Positions 55,369 through 64,000 of a stretch of 64,000 nt of DNA are shown here, one piece after another. Numbering within the stretch: position 1 is the stretch's first letter; every line of letters starts with the position of its first letter. Both the position numbers and the translations under genes were made by a program. This stretch comes from Prevotella sp. (lineage in GTDB: Bacteria > Bacteroidota > Bacteroidia > Bacteroidales > Muribaculaceae). The notes under the pieces were generated by a model. That model worked only from the letters and a program-made list of their open reading frames with translations. It was not told the origin of the DNA and searched no databases. The stretch covers positions 8,305 through 72,304 of the forward strand of contig JAMPBN010000001.1 of NCBI GenBank assembly GCA_023666665.1, read 5' to 3'.

Positions 55369-55410
55369 AGCCCCCGGCTGCAACCGCTGATGCGGTATTT
55401 GCCGGGGGCT
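55369..55410 (-). terminator. Nested hairpin downstream of rplQ
   Basis: AGCCCCCGGC (55369-55378) pairs with GCCGGGGGCT (55401-55410). Inside, ACCGC pairs with GCGGT around TGAT. It lies about 56 bases past the rplQ stop and probably ends the ribosomal transcript, although the T run is weak. Confidence 0.6.
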
Positions 55411-55465
55411 GATATTCTTGAGGCGCCCTACGCCGTATTTGCCGCAATGCGGCTTGCATTACAAA

Positions 55466-55960
55466 TTATTCTGCGGCGGGAGCTTCGTCGGCTTTGGGAG
55501 CTTCTACGGGAGCAGCTTCGGCTGCGGGGGTAGCGCTCTTTTTGCGTGAGCGGCGGGTGCGGCTCTTCTTGCCGTCGTTTTTCTTGGCTTCGAGGAGTGC
55601 TTCGTTGTAGTCAACGAGTTCGATGAAGCACATTTCAGCGTTGTCGCCGAGACGGTTGCCGGTTTTGAGGATGCGAGTGTAGCCGCCGGGACGGTCGGCA
55701 ATCTTCTGTGAGATTTCGCGGAAGAGTTCGGTAACGGCCTGTTTGTCCTGGAGGTAGGAGAAGACGAGGCGGCGGTTGGCCATAGAGTCTTCTTTGGCGC
55801 GGTTAATCAGCGGTTCGGCATACATACGCAGAGCCTTGGCTTTGGCAAGGGTGGTGAAGATGCGCTTGTGCATGATCAGCGATGTGGTCATATTGGCCAG
55901 CAGAGCGTCGCGATGACCTTTTTTGCGGCCGAGGTGGTTGAATTTTTTATTGTGTCTCAT
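55466..55960 (-). CDS. rplQ: 50S ribosomal protein L17
   Basis: 164 residues. The L17 core ([28 protein letters not shown], then [30 protein letters not shown]) occupies residues 1-118. The last 40 residues form an Ala/Pro/Glu/Lys-rich extension ([19 protein letters not shown]) found in Bacteroidetes L17. It binds 23S rRNA near the exit tunnel. It is the last gene of the alpha operon, eight bases after rpoA. Confidence 0.97.
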   Translation of the reverse strand: MRHNKKFNHLGRKKGHRDALLANMTTSLIMHKRIFTTLAKAKALRMYAEPLINRAKEDSMANRRLVFSYLQDKQAVTELFREISQKIADRPGGYTRILKTGNRLGDNAEMCFIELVDYNEALLEAKKNDGKKSRTRRSRKKSATPAAEAAPVEAPKADEAPAAE

Positions 55961-55968
55961 CTTGGGGT

Positions 55969-56961
55969 TTACTCTTTGTCTAATTTATACTTGGCAATAT
56001 CCATGCCGAAAGAGAGGTTGAGGCGCGACAGGAGGTCTTCGAGTTCGGTGAGCGACTTTTTGCCGAAGTTGCGGAATTTCAGCAGGTCGTTTTTGTTGAA
56101 CTTTACGAGGTCGCCGAGGGTCTCTACTTCTGCGGACTTGAGGCAGTTGAGGGCGCGGACTGTGAGGTCCATGTCAACGAGTTTCTGTTTCAGGAGCTGA
56201 CGCATCTTGAGTACTTCTTCATCGAATTCGTCGTTTTCGGTTTCTTCGGGGGCCTCGAGGGTGATGCGTTCGTCGCTGAAGAGCATAAAGTGCTGAATCA
56301 GGATTTTGGCGGCTTCCTTGAGTGCGGTCTGAGGAAGAATGGAGCCGTTAGTGGTGATTTCGATTAGGAGCTTCTCGTAGTCAGTTTTCTGGTCAACGCG
56401 GAAGTTCTCTACGGTGTACTTCACGTTTTTGATGGGCGTGTAGATGGAGTCGATGGCGATGATGGTAACGTCGTCTTGGGGAACGACTTGTTCATCGGCG
56501 GGAGTCCATCCGCGGCCTTTATTAACAGTGAAGTCAAGGGTGAACGATGCTGAGGGGTCGAGGTGGCAGATTTCCAACTCGGGGTTGAGTACTTTGAAGC
56601 CGTTGAGGGCTTTGCCAAGCTGACCGGCGGTGAGTACTTCCAGACCGGAGACGGTGATGGAAGCTTTTTCGTCGTCGGTATCTTCGACAATCTGCTTGAG
56701 GTCTACTTTTTTAAGGTTGAGGATGATGTTTGTAACGTCTTCCTTAACGCCGGGAATGGTATCAAACTCGTGGTTTACGCCGTTGATGCGGATTGACGAG
56801 ATTGCATAGCCTTCCAGTGAAGAGAGCAGAATGCGACGCAGGGCGTTGCCGATAGTAATGCCGTAGCCGGGCTCCAATGGCTTGAACTCGAACTTGCCGA
56901 AAGTGTTGTCAGCTTCGAGCATGACAACGCGGTCGGGTTTTTGGAATGATAAAATAGCCAT
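55969..56961 (-). CDS. rpoA: RNA polymerase alpha subunit
   Basis: 330 residues. The N-terminal dimerisation and assembly domain (residues about 15-230) shows [31 protein letters not shown]. The C-terminal domain, with paired helix-hairpin-helix elements ([43 protein letters not shown]), contacts DNA and activators. An acidic linker ([11 protein letters not shown]) joins them. It follows rpsD by 30 bases in the conserved order. Confidence 0.98.
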   Translation of the reverse strand: MAILSFQKPDRVVMLEADNTFGKFEFKPLEPGYGITIGNALRRILLSSLEGYAISSIRINGVNHEFDTIPGVKEDVTNIILNLKKVDLKQIVEDTDDEKASITVSGLEVLTAGQLGKALNGFKVLNPELEICHLDPSASFTLDFTVNKGRGWTPADEQVVPQDDVTIIAIDSIYTPIKNVKYTVENFRVDQKTDYEKLLIEITTNGSILPQTALKEAAKILIQHFMLFSDERITLEAPEETENDEFDEEVLKMRQLLKQKLVDMDLTVRALNCLKSAEVETLGDLVKFNKNDLLKFRNFGKKSLTELEDLLSRLNLSFGMDIAKYKLDKE

Positions 56962-56991
56962 AGGATTGGTAATTTTGGGGTTACGGGGTTA

Positions 56992-57597
56992 TTACTTAGA
57001 GTAGAGTTCGACGATGAGCTGCTCTTTGATGTTCTCGGGGATGTCAGCGCGGTCGGGGGTGTGGAGGAACTTGCCGCTCTTGGAGGTTTCGTCCCATTCA
57101 ATCCAGGGATATTTGGCGTGGTTGAACCCTGCAAGGCTGTCGGCGATAACTTCGAGGCTCTTGCTCTTTTCGCGTACACCGATAACGTCGCCGGCTTCTA
57201 CGTGGTAGGAGGGGATGTTAACTACTTTGCCGTTAACGATGATGTGGCGGTGGAGCACGATCTGACGAGCGGCTGCGCGGGTGGGAGCGATGCCCAGACG
57301 GTATACTACATTGTCGAGGCGAGCTTCGAGGAGCTGAAGAAGAACCTCACCGGTGATGCCTTTAGTGCGTTCTGCTTTTTCGAAGAGGTTGCGGAACTGA
57401 CGTTCGAGTACGCCGTATGTGTATTTTGCTTTTTGCTTTTCGCGGAGCTGAGTGCCGTATTCAGAAGTTTTGCGGCGACGGTTTTGGCCGTGCTGACCCG
57501 GAGGGAAGTTTCTTCTTTCAAGCACTTTGTCGGGGCCGAAGATGGCCTCACCGAATTTGCGGGCGATTTTGGTCTTGGGACCGGTATATCTTGCCAT
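56992..57597 (-). CDS. rpsD: 30S ribosomal protein S4
   Basis: 201 residues. [21 protein letters not shown] and the S4 RNA-binding domain ([32 protein letters not shown] near residue 92-123) are typical. The zinc-binding cysteines found near the N-terminus of some S4 proteins are absent. S4 nucleates 30S assembly and in several bacteria represses its own operon by binding the mRNA leader. An unusually long 315-nt gap precedes this gene. Confidence 0.97.
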   Translation of the reverse strand: MARYTGPKTKIARKFGEAIFGPDKVLERRNFPPGQHGQNRRRKTSEYGTQLREKQKAKYTYGVLERQFRNLFEKAERTKGITGEVLLQLLEARLDNVVYRLGIAPTRAAARQIVLHRHIIVNGKVVNIPSYHVEAGDVIGVREKSKSLEVIADSLAGFNHAKYPWIEWDETSKSGKFLHTPDRADIPENIKEQLIVELYSK

Positions 57598-57912
57598 TTG
57601 GTTTGTTTTTGAAGTGAAGTTTTGTTTGTATGATTGATTGGCAGGAGAGAGGCGGGGGGTCCGTGAGCTTTGTCAGGGGCGGATGGTGAGCCGGGGAGGT
57701 TGAAACGTCGCCGTATCCCTTGGTGTCGGGGCGGTGGGAGCCGGTAGCCTTCGAGACAGCCGCGACCATTGAGAGGGAAAGTGTGGTATCATCTGTTAAT
57801 GGTCAAAAATATTCTCGGGGGCTGGTGACCCTCTTTGGGCAGTTTGATATAAGTCTGTTTCTCTTTTCCCGTTGTCAGAAGCATCCGGCCTCTGCCGGAG
57901 CGTGGACGGATA
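57598..57912 (-). promoter_or_regulatory. Long gap/leader upstream of rpsD, candidate S4 autoregulatory RNA
   Basis: Genes of this operon are normally packed, but 315 nt separate rpsK and rpsD. On the minus strand the gap starts with a hairpin (CCGGC-AGAG-GCCGG, forward 57885-57898) and holds TATTTTTG (forward 57804-57811), a full -7 match that would start a transcript near 57800. Then come about 200 nt of GC-rich sequence with complementary blocks (for example GTCGCGGCTGTC and GACACC...CGGCGAC). No coding potential is seen on this strand. S4 is the classical repressor of this operon in other bacteria, and leaders for S4 have, as I recall, been proposed in Bacteroidia. The function is inferred. 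Confidence 0.5.
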
Positions 57913-58302
57913 TTATACGCGGCGACGCTTCGGGGGGCGGCAACCGTTGTGGGGCAGGGGCGTAACGTCGATAATTTCGGTTACGTCGATACCTGCACCG
58001 GCTACGGTGCGGATGGCGCTTTCGCGGCCATTACCGGGACCCTTAACGTAGGCTTTCACTTTTTTGAGGCCAAGGTCGGCTGCGACTTTGGCACAATCTT
58101 GAGCGGCCATCTGAGCGGCGTAGGGGGTGTTCTTTTTCGAACCGCGGAAGCCCATTTTGCCGGCTGACGACCAGGAGATAACCTGACCTTCACTATTGGC
58201 CAGACATACGATAATGTTGTTGAAAGAGCTGTGAACGTGGAGCTGGCCTTCGGCACTGACTTTCACGTTGCGCTTCTTTGCTGCGACTGCTTTTTTTGCC
58301 AT
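57913..58302 (-). CDS. rpsK: 30S ribosomal protein S11
   Basis: 129 residues. Core motifs are [36 protein letters not shown] near residue 22 and the C-terminal [19 protein letters not shown]. It forms part of the 30S platform and mRNA exit site. It is followed by the long gap before rpsD. Confidence 0.97.
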   Translation of the reverse strand: MAKKAVAAKKRNVKVSAEGQLHVHSSFNNIIVCLANSEGQVISWSSAGKMGFRGSKKNTPYAAQMAAQDCAKVAADLGLKKVKAYVKGPGNGRESAIRTVAGAGIDVTEIIDVTPLPHNGCRPPKRRRV

Positions 58303-58332
58303 AATTAAATATTAGGTAGTCTGAGAGATTAT

Positions 58333-58713
58333 TTACTTGGTTGCTTTCTTCTTGTTTGCAACGGTCTTTTTGCGACCTTTGCGGGTGCGGGCATTGTTTT
58401 TGGTGCTCTGGCCGCGAACGGGCAGGCCGTTGCGGTGGCGGATTCCGCGATAGCAACCAATATCCATCAGTCGCTTGATGTTGAGTTGGATTTCAGAGCG
58501 GAGGTCACCCTCTACTTTGTATTCGTTTTGGATCACTTCACGAACCTTGGCGGCTTGTTCGTCGGTCCAGTCTTGTACTTTGATGCCGGCATCTACTCCA
58601 GCCTTTTCGAGGATGGTGAGGGCGGCGCTACGGCCAATGCCGTAGATGTAGGTCAAGGATATTTCACCTCTTTTGTTTTGGGGGAGGTCAACTCCCACGA
58701 TTCTTACTGCCAT
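58333..58713 (-). CDS. rpsM: 30S ribosomal protein S13
   Basis: 126 residues. It starts [27 protein letters not shown], shows the helix-hairpin-helix segment, [22 protein letters not shown] near residue 85, and ends with a lysine-rich tail ([12 protein letters not shown]) that reaches the P-site tRNA. It sits at the head of the 30S and contacts the 50S. A promoter-like element lies just upstream. Confidence 0.97.
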   Translation of the reverse strand: MAVRIVGVDLPQNKRGEISLTYIYGIGRSAALTILEKAGVDAGIKVQDWTDEQAAKVREVIQNEYKVEGDLRSEIQLNIKRLMDIGCYRGIRHRNGLPVRGQSTKNNARTRKGRKKTVANKKKATK

Positions 58714-58745
58714 ATAATTTTAAGTTTTTCAGAGATTTTCGGGTG

Positions 58746-58753
58746 CAAAGGTA
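58746..58753 (-). promoter_or_regulatory. -7 element between rpmJ and rpsM
   Basis: Read on the minus strand this is TACCTTTG, a full TAnnTTTG match, 33 bases before the rpsM start. The -33 side is poor. It could give an internal start for the rpsM-rplQ segment. Confidence 0.5.
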
Positions 58754-58764
58754 CGAAAAAATTT

Positions 58765-58881
58765 TCAACCCTGACGCATTTTGTACTTAGGATTTTTTTT
58801 GTTGATTACGTAGAGGCGACCTTTGCGACGCACGATTTTGCTGTCGGCTGTACGCTTCTTGATAGATGCTTTTACTTTCAT
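58765..58881 (-). CDS. rpmJ: 50S ribosomal protein L36, cysteine-free form
   Basis: A 38-residue protein: [15 protein letters not shown], then [15 protein letters not shown], ending PKYKMRQG. The usual zinc-binding Cys residues of L36 are all replaced, so this is a zinc-independent (C-minus) form. It lies between infA and rpsM, its standard position, 19 bases after infA. Confidence 0.93.
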   Translation of the reverse strand: MKVKASIKKRTADSKIVRRKGRLYVINKKNPKYKMRQG

Positions 58882-58900
58882 TTCTTTATGTATTAGTTAG

Positions 58901-59119
58901 TTATTTGTATCTGAATGCTATACGGCCCTTGGACAGGTCGTAGGGACTCATTTCAACGCGCACTTTATCGCCGGGAAGGATTTTAATGTAGTGCATACGC
59001 ATCTTTCCGGAAATGTGGGCAATAATTTCGTGGCCGCTCTCGAGTTCTACGCGAAACATTGCGTTGGAGAGGGCTTCGACAATTGTGCCGTCGAGTTCGA
59101 TTGCTGATTGTTTTGCCAT
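58901..59119 (-). CDS. infA: Translation initiation factor IF-1
   Basis: 72 residues forming a single S1-like OB fold. [53 protein letters not shown] is a near-consensus IF-1. It blocks the ribosomal A site during initiation. The position between map and rpmJ is conserved in Bacteroidetes. Confidence 0.97.
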   Translation of the reverse strand: MAKQSAIELDGTIVEALSNAMFRVELESGHEIIAHISGKMRMHYIKILPGDKVRVEMSPYDLSKGRIAFRYK

Positions 59120-59166
59120 AAGGGAGGGGGTGATTTCGATTGGTTTATTTAGTGATGACTGTCGGT

Positions 59167-59949
59167 TTAAATGAATCTGTCGCCGAGGGCTTCGCGGATA
59201 TAGTCGAACGTGGTCAATACGCGGGTTTCGTTGTGGAGAATCGCAAGGGTGTGTTCGTAGTGAGCGGCGAGGCTGTGGTCCTTGGTGTAGGCTTGCCAGC
59301 TATCGGCGGCGAGCTTCACGTTTTTGGAGCCCATCGATGTCATCGGCTCTATGCAGATACACATTCCGGCTTTGAGCATCGGGCCGATGCCTCGGCGGCC
59401 AAAGTTGGGGACTTCGGGCGATTCGTGCATTGACTTGCCTATGCCGTGGCCGGTATAGTCGCGGATAACGCTGTAGCCGCGACGTTCGCAGTAGCTCTGC
59501 ACGGCATTGGAAATATTGCCGATACGTGCGCCCTCGGTGGCTGCGGCAATTCCGCGATAGAGCGACTCTTTGGTATCGCGGAGGAATTGAAGCACTTTGG
59601 GATCAACGTCGCCAACGGCAAACGTGTAGCACGAGTCGCCGTTATAGCCGTTGAGTTCAGCTACGGTGTCAATGCCGACGATGTCGCCGTCGCGCAGCAC
59701 ATAGTCTGACGGAAATCCGTGGACTACCATATCGTTGACCTCAATGCAGAGGGTGCCGGGGAAGCCGCTGTAGCCGAGACAGGCGGGGCGGCCGCCGTTG
59801 TCGAGCATAAACTCGCGGGCTATGGTGTCGAGCTTGGCGGTAGTCACGCCGGGAGCCACCCACTTGGCTACTTCGCCAAGTGTGCGGCTCACCAGTGTGG
59901 CTGCCTCCTGCATCAGGAGAATTTCTTCGGCTGTTTTCAGATATATCAT
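59167..59949 (-). CDS. map: Methionine aminopeptidase, type I
   Basis: A 260-residue metalloenzyme that removes the initiator methionine from nascent proteins. The metal ligands appear in order: D in [11 protein letters not shown] (near 93), D in [13 protein letters not shown] (near 104), H in [14 protein letters not shown] (near 168), E in CICIEPMTS (near 199), and E in YEHTLAI (near 230). It lies between secY and infA, the usual place. Confidence 0.95.
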   Translation of the reverse strand: MIYLKTAEEILLMQEAATLVSRTLGEVAKWVAPGVTTAKLDTIAREFMLDNGGRPACLGYSGFPGTLCIEVNDMVVHGFPSDYVLRDGDIVGIDTVAELNGYNGDSCYTFAVGDVDPKVLQFLRDTKESLYRGIAAATEGARIGNISNAVQSYCERRGYSVIRDYTGHGIGKSMHESPEVPNFGRRGIGPMLKAGMCICIEPMTSMGSKNVKLAADSWQAYTKDHSLAAHYEHTLAILHNETRVLTTFDYIREALGDRFI

Positions 59950-59973
59950 TCAGTCAGCAATAAACTGTCGGAA

Positions 59974-61335
59974 TCAATATGCGGAGCCGGTAGTGCGGCC
60001 CTTGATTTTTCCGTCTTTCATCAAGCCGTCGTAGTGGTGGTTCATCAGGTGCGACTCAATCTGGGTGAGGGTGTCGAGTACCACGCCCACGAGAATCAAC
60101 AGCGAGGTTCCGCCAAAGAACTGCGCGAAGTTGGCGCTCACACCGAAGAGGCGGGCAAACGAGGGAAGAATGGCAACGATACCGAGGAAGATGGAGCCGG
60201 GCAGAGTGATGCGCGACATTACGCTGTCGAGATAGTCAACGGTTGCCTTGCCGGGTTTGATGCCGGGGATAAAGCCATTGTTCTTTTTGAGGTTCTCGGC
60301 AATGCTCTTGGGGTCAACGGTGATTGCGGTGTAGAAGTAGGTAAACGCTACGATGAGCAGGAAGTACACGAAGTTATACCAAAAGCCGTTGACGTTGGAG
60401 AACGTGGCGAAGAAGCCGCCGCTGCTGCCATTGGCGCTGAAGCCCGAAAGGGTCAGAGGTATAAACATGATGGCCTGCGCAAAGATGATGGGCATTACGC
60501 CGGCAGCATTAACCTTGAGGGGAATGTACTGGCGGGCGCCGCCATACTGGCGATTGCCTACGAGGCGCTTGGCATACTGCACGGGAACCTTGCGGGTGCC
60601 TTGAACCAGCAGCACTGCGCCGCATGTAACTGCGAAGAGCAGCACGAGTTCTACGATGAACATTACCAGGCCGCCTGCACCGGAGGTGGTTCCGGGCATG
60701 CGGGCAATGAACTCATAGCTCAGGGCGTGGGGCAGACGGGCAATGATACCCACGAGGATGATGAACGAGATACCGTTGCCAATGCCGCGGTCGGTGATGC
60801 GCTCACCCAACCACATGATAAACATCGAGCCGGCGGCAAGGATGATAGTCAGATAGATAATAGTCCAGATGCCCATATTAATGGTAGCGCCGGTTTGTGA
60901 GGCGGCATAATTGAGCTGGTGCTGGAGGTTGAGCAGATAGGCGGGACCCTGCACGCAGAGAATCACTACGGTGAGGTAGCGAGTGTATTGCGTGAGTTTC
61001 TGACGTCCGCTTTCGCCTTCGCGCTGCATCTTCTTAAAGCTGGGGAGAACCATACCGAGAAGTTGAATCACGATGGATGCCGTGATGTATGGCATGATAC
61101 CCAGAGCGAAGATTGAGGCGTTGGAGAATGCGCCGCCGGAGAACATGTTAAGGAGCTGCATCAGACCCGAGGAGTCGGAGAAACGTTCCAGGGCGAGAAG
61201 ATGGTCGGGGTTGATACCCGGAAGCACGACGTAACAGCCGAGTCGGTAGATGAGTACCAACAAGACTGTTACGAGGATGCGGTGACGCAGTTCCTCAATG
61301 GTCCAGATGTTTTTGATTGTTTGAATGAATCTCAT
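59974..61335 (-). CDS. secY: Preprotein translocase subunit SecY
   Basis: 453 residues with ten predicted transmembrane helices. It starts MRFIQTIKNIWTIEELRHRILVTVLLVLIYRLG. Family landmarks include LGIMPYITASIVIQLL near residue 77, the loop GNGISFIILVGI near 190, and the C-terminal YDGLMKDGKIKGR. It is the channel for Sec export and membrane insertion. All secreted proteins of this window depend on it before any type IX step. Confidence 0.97.
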   Translation of the reverse strand: MRFIQTIKNIWTIEELRHRILVTVLLVLIYRLGCYVVLPGINPDHLLALERFSDSSGLMQLLNMFSGGAFSNASIFALGIMPYITASIVIQLLGMVLPSFKKMQREGESGRQKLTQYTRYLTVVILCVQGPAYLLNLQHQLNYAASQTGATINMGIWTIIYLTIILAAGSMFIMWLGERITDRGIGNGISFIILVGIIARLPHALSYEFIARMPGTTSGAGGLVMFIVELVLLFAVTCGAVLLVQGTRKVPVQYAKRLVGNRQYGGARQYIPLKVNAAGVMPIIFAQAIMFIPLTLSGFSANGSSGGFFATFSNVNGFWYNFVYFLLIVAFTYFYTAITVDPKSIAENLKKNNGFIPGIKPGKATVDYLDSVMSRITLPGSIFLGIVAILPSFARLFGVSANFAQFFGGTSLLILVGVVLDTLTQIESHLMNHHYDGLMKDGKIKGRTTGSAY

Positions 61336-61361
61336 TGGGGAAGTTGGGTATAAGGAGAGAA

Positions 61362-61808
61362 TTATTTAAGCTCGGTAGCTTCGCCTCCGGCAGCTTCGAT
61401 GGCAGCTTTGGCGGCTGCCGAGAATGCGTTGGCAGAAACGGTGACCTTGTGTGTCAGCGCGCCTTTGGCAAGGATTTTTACGAGTTCGCCCTTGGCGGCA
61501 AGGCCGTTTTCGACGAGGACTTCGGGGGTAATGGTTTCAACGCCCTTGGCTGCGAGAGCTTCGATTTCGCTGAGGTTGATGGCCTTGTAGCTTACGCGGT
61601 TGAGACTGTTGAAGCCGAACTTGGGCAGACGGCGCTGCAGAGGCATCTGACCGCCTTCGAAGCCAATCTTACGGGAGTAGCCGCTGCGCGACTTTGCGCC
61701 CTTGTGGCCACGGGTTGATGTGCCGCCCTTGCCGGAGCCGGGACCGCGACCCTTGCGAGTCTTATTTTTTGTGGAGCCTACTGCGGGCTTCAGATTATTA
61801 AGTTCCAT
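61362..61808 (-). CDS. rplO: 50S ribosomal protein L15
   Basis: 148 residues from the ATG at 61808 (MELNNLKPAVGSTKNKTRKGRGPGSG); the longer frame to 61841 adds unrelated residues and would run into the rpmD end. The Gly/Lys-rich N-terminus (GKGGTSTRGHKGAKSRSG) threads into 23S rRNA. The gene is followed 26 bases later by secY. Confidence 0.95.
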   Translation of the reverse strand: MELNNLKPAVGSTKNKTRKGRGPGSGKGGTSTRGHKGAKSRSGYSRKIGFEGGQMPLQRRLPKFGFNSLNRVSYKAINLSEIEALAAKGVETITPEVLVENGLAAKGELVKILAKGALTHKVTVSANAFSAAAKAAIEAAGGEATELK

Positions 61809-61824
61809 AACTGTAATGCAGAGA

Positions 61825-62007
61825 TTAGTTAGCAGGTTCAACTTTCACCAGGTGGTGTACTTTCTTGACCATACCCAGGATTGATGGGGTGTCTTGGAGA
61901 ACAACACTGTGATGCATCTTGTGGAGGCCGAGAGCGTCGAGGGTCTCTTTTTGAGTCTTGGGCGCGTTGATGCGGCTCTTTATCTGAGTGATTTTAATTT
62001 GTGCCAT
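61825..62007 (-). CDS. rpmD: 50S ribosomal protein L30
   Basis: 60 residues: MAQIKITQIKSRINAPKTQK, then a C-terminal GMVKKVHHLVKVEPAN, matching short bacterial L30. Located between rpsE and rplO as usual. Confidence 0.95.
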   Translation of the reverse strand: MAQIKITQIKSRINAPKTQKETLDALGLHKMHHSVVLQDTPSILGMVKKVHHLVKVEPAN

Positions 62008-62027
62008 TGGTTTGAAGCGTTAGGGGG

Positions 62028-62549
62028 TTATTTACCATTGAACACCTGCTCAACCGACACGCCGCGGTTTGCGGCAACCTGGGCGGGCGAGCGCATTTCG
62101 CCGAGGGCGGCGAGAGTGGCTTTTACGAGGTTGTGGGGGTTGGAAGAGCCTTTGCTCTTTGCGAGCACGTCAGTAACGCCGACGCTCTCGAGCACCGCAC
62201 GCATAGCGCCGCCGGCCTTTACGCCCGTACCGTGAGAGGCGGGTTTGAGGATGATGCGGCTGCCGCCGAACTTGGAGGCCTGTTCGTGGGGGATGGTGCC
62301 CTTGTGCAGAGGTACGCGGATAAGGTTCTTCTTAGCGGCTTCAACGCCTTTGGCGATAGCTGCCTGGACTTCGTTGGCTTTGCCGAGGCCCCAGCCTACG
62401 ATGCCCTTGCCGTCACCTACTACGACGATTGCAGCGAAGGTGAAGGCGCGGCCACCCTTGGTAACTTTGGTTACGCGGTTGATGGCAACGAGACGTTCCT
62501 GGAGTTCCAGGTCGTTGGTGGATTTTACGCGGTTTTGATTATTTGCCAT
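62028..62549 (-). CDS. rpsE: 30S ribosomal protein S5
   Basis: 173 residues. The N-terminal double-stranded-RNA-like domain ([41 protein letters not shown]) and the C-terminal domain ([29 protein letters not shown]) are clear. S5 supports decoding accuracy and mRNA helicase activity at the entry tunnel. Confidence 0.97.
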   Translation of the reverse strand: MANNQNRVKSTNDLELQERLVAINRVTKVTKGGRAFTFAAIVVVGDGKGIVGWGLGKANEVQAAIAKGVEAAKKNLIRVPLHKGTIPHEQASKFGGSRIILKPASHGTGVKAGGAMRAVLESVGVTDVLAKSKGSSNPHNLVKATLAALGEMRSPAQVAANRGVSVEQVFNGK

Positions 62550-62557
62550 AGTTTTGC

Positions 62558-62899
62558 TTAGAATTTGAGGCCGGCTTCGCGGGCTGCGTCAGCCAGGGAT
62601 TTTACGCGACCGTGGAAGAGGTAACCGTTACGGTCGAATACTACGGTTGTGATGCCGGCTTCGAGAGCCTTTTTGGCAGCTGCTGCGCCAACTTTTGCGG
62701 CAACTTCGCTCTTGGTGCCACCCTCAAGGCCCTTGGATGAGGCGCTGACGAGGGTTTTGCCTGCGTGGTCGTCGATAATCTGGACGTAGATGCCCTTGTT
62801 GGAGCGGAATACGGTCATACGCGGACGTTCGGCGGTGCCGGAGATTTTGCCGCGGATGCGCATCTTGATTTTATTTCTTCTTGCTATCTTGGAAATCAT
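62558..62899 (-). CDS. rplR: 50S ribosomal protein L18
   Basis: 113 residues. [38 protein letters not shown], then [27 protein letters not shown] at the end. It binds 5S rRNA in the central protuberance. Located nine bases before rpsE. Confidence 0.96.
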   Translation of the reverse strand: MISKIARRNKIKMRIRGKISGTAERPRMTVFRSNKGIYVQIIDDHAGKTLVSASSKGLEGGTKSEVAAKVGAAAAKKALEAGITTVVFDRNGYLFHGRVKSLADAAREAGLKF

Positions 62900-62953
62900 A
62901 GTCGGTTAGTTCTATTCTTTCGGTTAATACTTAGGGATTATTTCCGCCTTGGA

Positions 62954-63508
62954 TTATTTTGCGCCGGCACTCTTACCGGACTTGCGACGGATAACTTCGC
63001 CTACGAACTTGATACCTTTGCCCTTGTAAGGTTCAGGCTTGCGCAGAGAGCGGATTTTTGCACATACCTGACCCAGGAGCTGCTTGTCGGCGCTCTCGAG
63101 GATAATCAGGGGGTTCTTGTTGCGTTCGCTCTTTGCTTCAACTTTGATTTCTTTGGGAAGCTTGATGTAGATGGCGTGTGAGAAACCGAGCGAGAGCTCG
63201 AGAACCTGACCTTCGGCATTGGCGCGATAGCCCACGCCGACGAGTTCCATTTCTTTCTTGTAGCCGTTGCTTACGCCTTCAACCATGTTGTGGATAAGGG
63301 CGCGGGCAAGACCATGCTGAGCGCGGTGCTCGCGGTCGTCGGTAGGACGGGCAACGTGGATGTGGCCGTCTTCAACCGTAACGGTCAGATCGGGGTTGAT
63401 TGTCTCTTTAAGTTCGCCCTTGGGGCCTTTTACGGTTACTACGTTGCCGGCGACGTTTACGGTTACGCCTGCGGGCAGTGCAATGGGAGCTTTTCCTATA
63501 CGTGACAT
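62954..63508 (-). CDS. rplF: 50S ribosomal protein L6
   Basis: 184 residues with the two L6 alpha-beta domains. MSRIGKAPIALPAGVTVNV begins it, and the signature region EPYKGKGIKFVGEVIRRKSGKSAG ends it. It lies close to the sarcin-ricin loop and factor-binding site. Confidence 0.97.
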   Translation of the reverse strand: MSRIGKAPIALPAGVTVNVAGNVVTVKGPKGELKETINPDLTVTVEDGHIHVARPTDDREHRAQHGLARALIHNMVEGVSNGYKKEMELVGVGYRANAEGQVLELSLGFSHAIYIKLPKEIKVEAKSERNKNPLIILESADKQLLGQVCAKIRSLRKPEPYKGKGIKFVGEVIRRKSGKSAGAK

Positions 63509-63528
63509 ATTCTGTTTCCTCCTATTGA

Positions 63529-63927
63529 TTAGTAAACGTAGCAGAGAACTTCGCCGCCCACTTTTTCTTCGAGGGCTTGCTTATTGGTCATTACTCCCTT
63601 GGACGTTGAGAGGATGGCGATGCCGAGGCCGTTGAGTACGCGGGGCATGTCTTTGTAGCCGGTGTACTGGCGCAGGCCGGGACGGCTAACGCGCTTGAGG
63701 CACTTGATGGCATTGACGCGGTCCTTGGGGTCATACTTCAGGGCAATCTTGATGGTGCCGCAGGGGGTCTCACCCTCTATAAACTTGTAGTTAAGAATAT
63801 AGCCTTGTTCGAAGAGAATCTTGGTGATCTCTTTTTTCAAGTTTGAGGCGGGAACTTCAACCACGCGGTGGTTGGCCTTGATGGCATTCCTCAATCTTGT
63901 CAGATAATCTGCTATGGGATCAGTCAT
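63529..63927 (-). CDS. rpsH: 30S ribosomal protein S8
   Basis: 132 residues from the ATG at 63927 (MTDPIADYLTRLRNAIKANHRVVEVPAS); the open frame to 63969 adds a non-conserved stretch. The C-terminus LGIAILSTSKGVMTNKQALEEKVGGEVLCYVY is typical. It binds helix 21 of 16S rRNA and represses the spc operon in other bacteria. The operon continues beyond the window; positions 63928-64000 show no recognisable end of rpsN. Confidence 0.95.
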   Translation of the reverse strand: MTDPIADYLTRLRNAIKANHRVVEVPASNLKKEITKILFEQGYILNYKFIEGETPCGTIKIALKYDPKDRVNAIKCLKRVSRPGLRQYTGYKDMPRVLNGLGIAILSTSKGVMTNKQALEEKVGGEVLCYVY

Positions 63928-64000
63928 TTTAGTTTGATGGGTTAAATTGATTCGGTAGTGCCCGAACAATATTTAATGAATCACTTTTAATGCGAAAGTG

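Noticed and set aside
57720..57965. 81-codon plus-strand frame in the rpsK-rpsD gap
   Set aside because: It is on the strand opposite to the operon, has no promoter or start context, and runs into the rpsK 3-prime end.
59719..60900. 393-codon plus-strand open frame across map and secY
   Set aside because: Both genes on the other strand are certain. The frame is open only because of their codon bias.

Overview
The window reads as a chromosomal segment of a Bacteroidales bacterium, most likely of the Muribaculaceae (S24-7) type. The evidence is a SusC/SusD pair, a PorT-PorP-GldK-L-M-N type IX secretion operon, fimbrillin and BACON-type proteins, the Bacteroidetes order rpsH-rplF-rplR-rpsE-rpmD-rplO-secY-map-infA-rpmJ-rpsM-rpsK-rpsD-rpoA-rplQ, and many promoters of the Bacteroidetes form TTTG-N19-21-TAnnTTTG. 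The family-level call is inference. No tRNA, rRNA, CRISPR array, insertion sequence or phage gene was seen.

Layout. 0.28-2.6 kb (+): overlapping aroK, an alanine-dehydrogenase-like gene and a viroplasmin-type RNase H. 2.6-8.3 kb (-): cysE, a secreted protein and an M60 mucin-type peptidase, apparently one transcript. 8.4-12.4 kb (+): a DEAD-box helicase, a lone AAA ATPase and an outer-membrane porin. 12.7-22.3 kb (+): SusC, SusD, a zinc metallopeptidase lipoprotein, a DUF4302-like lipoprotein and a BACON-type secreted protein, together resembling a protein-utilisation locus. 22.8-25.9 kb (+): a secreted sialidase, convergent with a potassium-channel-like gene (-). 26.7-29.8 kb (+): a fimbrillin lipoprotein and a CotH-kinase protein. 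29.9-35.9 kb (+): a tripartite RND efflux operon. 36.1-37.8 kb (+): lpxA and a flippase-like membrane protein. 38.2-43.4 kb (+): a giant secreted protein behind a leader of about 240 nt. 43.6-50.5 kb (+): the type IX secretion core. 50.6-55.3 kb: a small unknown gene, a GNAT acetyltransferase, a DUF4143 ATPase and a frameshifted pseudogene. 55.5-63.9 kb (-): ribosomal protein, rpoA and secY genes, cut by the window end.

How it fits together. Five intact proteins and the pseudogene end in the same short tail of the form YDLQGRxV...GIYI, which resembles the core of a type IX sorting signal. The secretion machine for such tails lies in the same window. The M60 peptidase (without the tail) and the sialidase (with it) point to growth on host mucin.

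The most unusual structure is a family of short tandem repeats with a seven-base period (TAATTAG, GGTTAAG, CACCTAA, AGTGnnn and GAGTTAG types). They fill gene gaps, often start exactly at a stop codon, occupy four consecutive gaps of the type IX operon, and in one case appear inside the gldL coding sequence. Also notable are a 315-nt structured gap between rpsK and rpsD, two promoters placed so close to the ATG that the mRNA should be essentially leaderless, an RND pump with two extra membrane segments, and a potassium-channel filter that departs from TVGYG.
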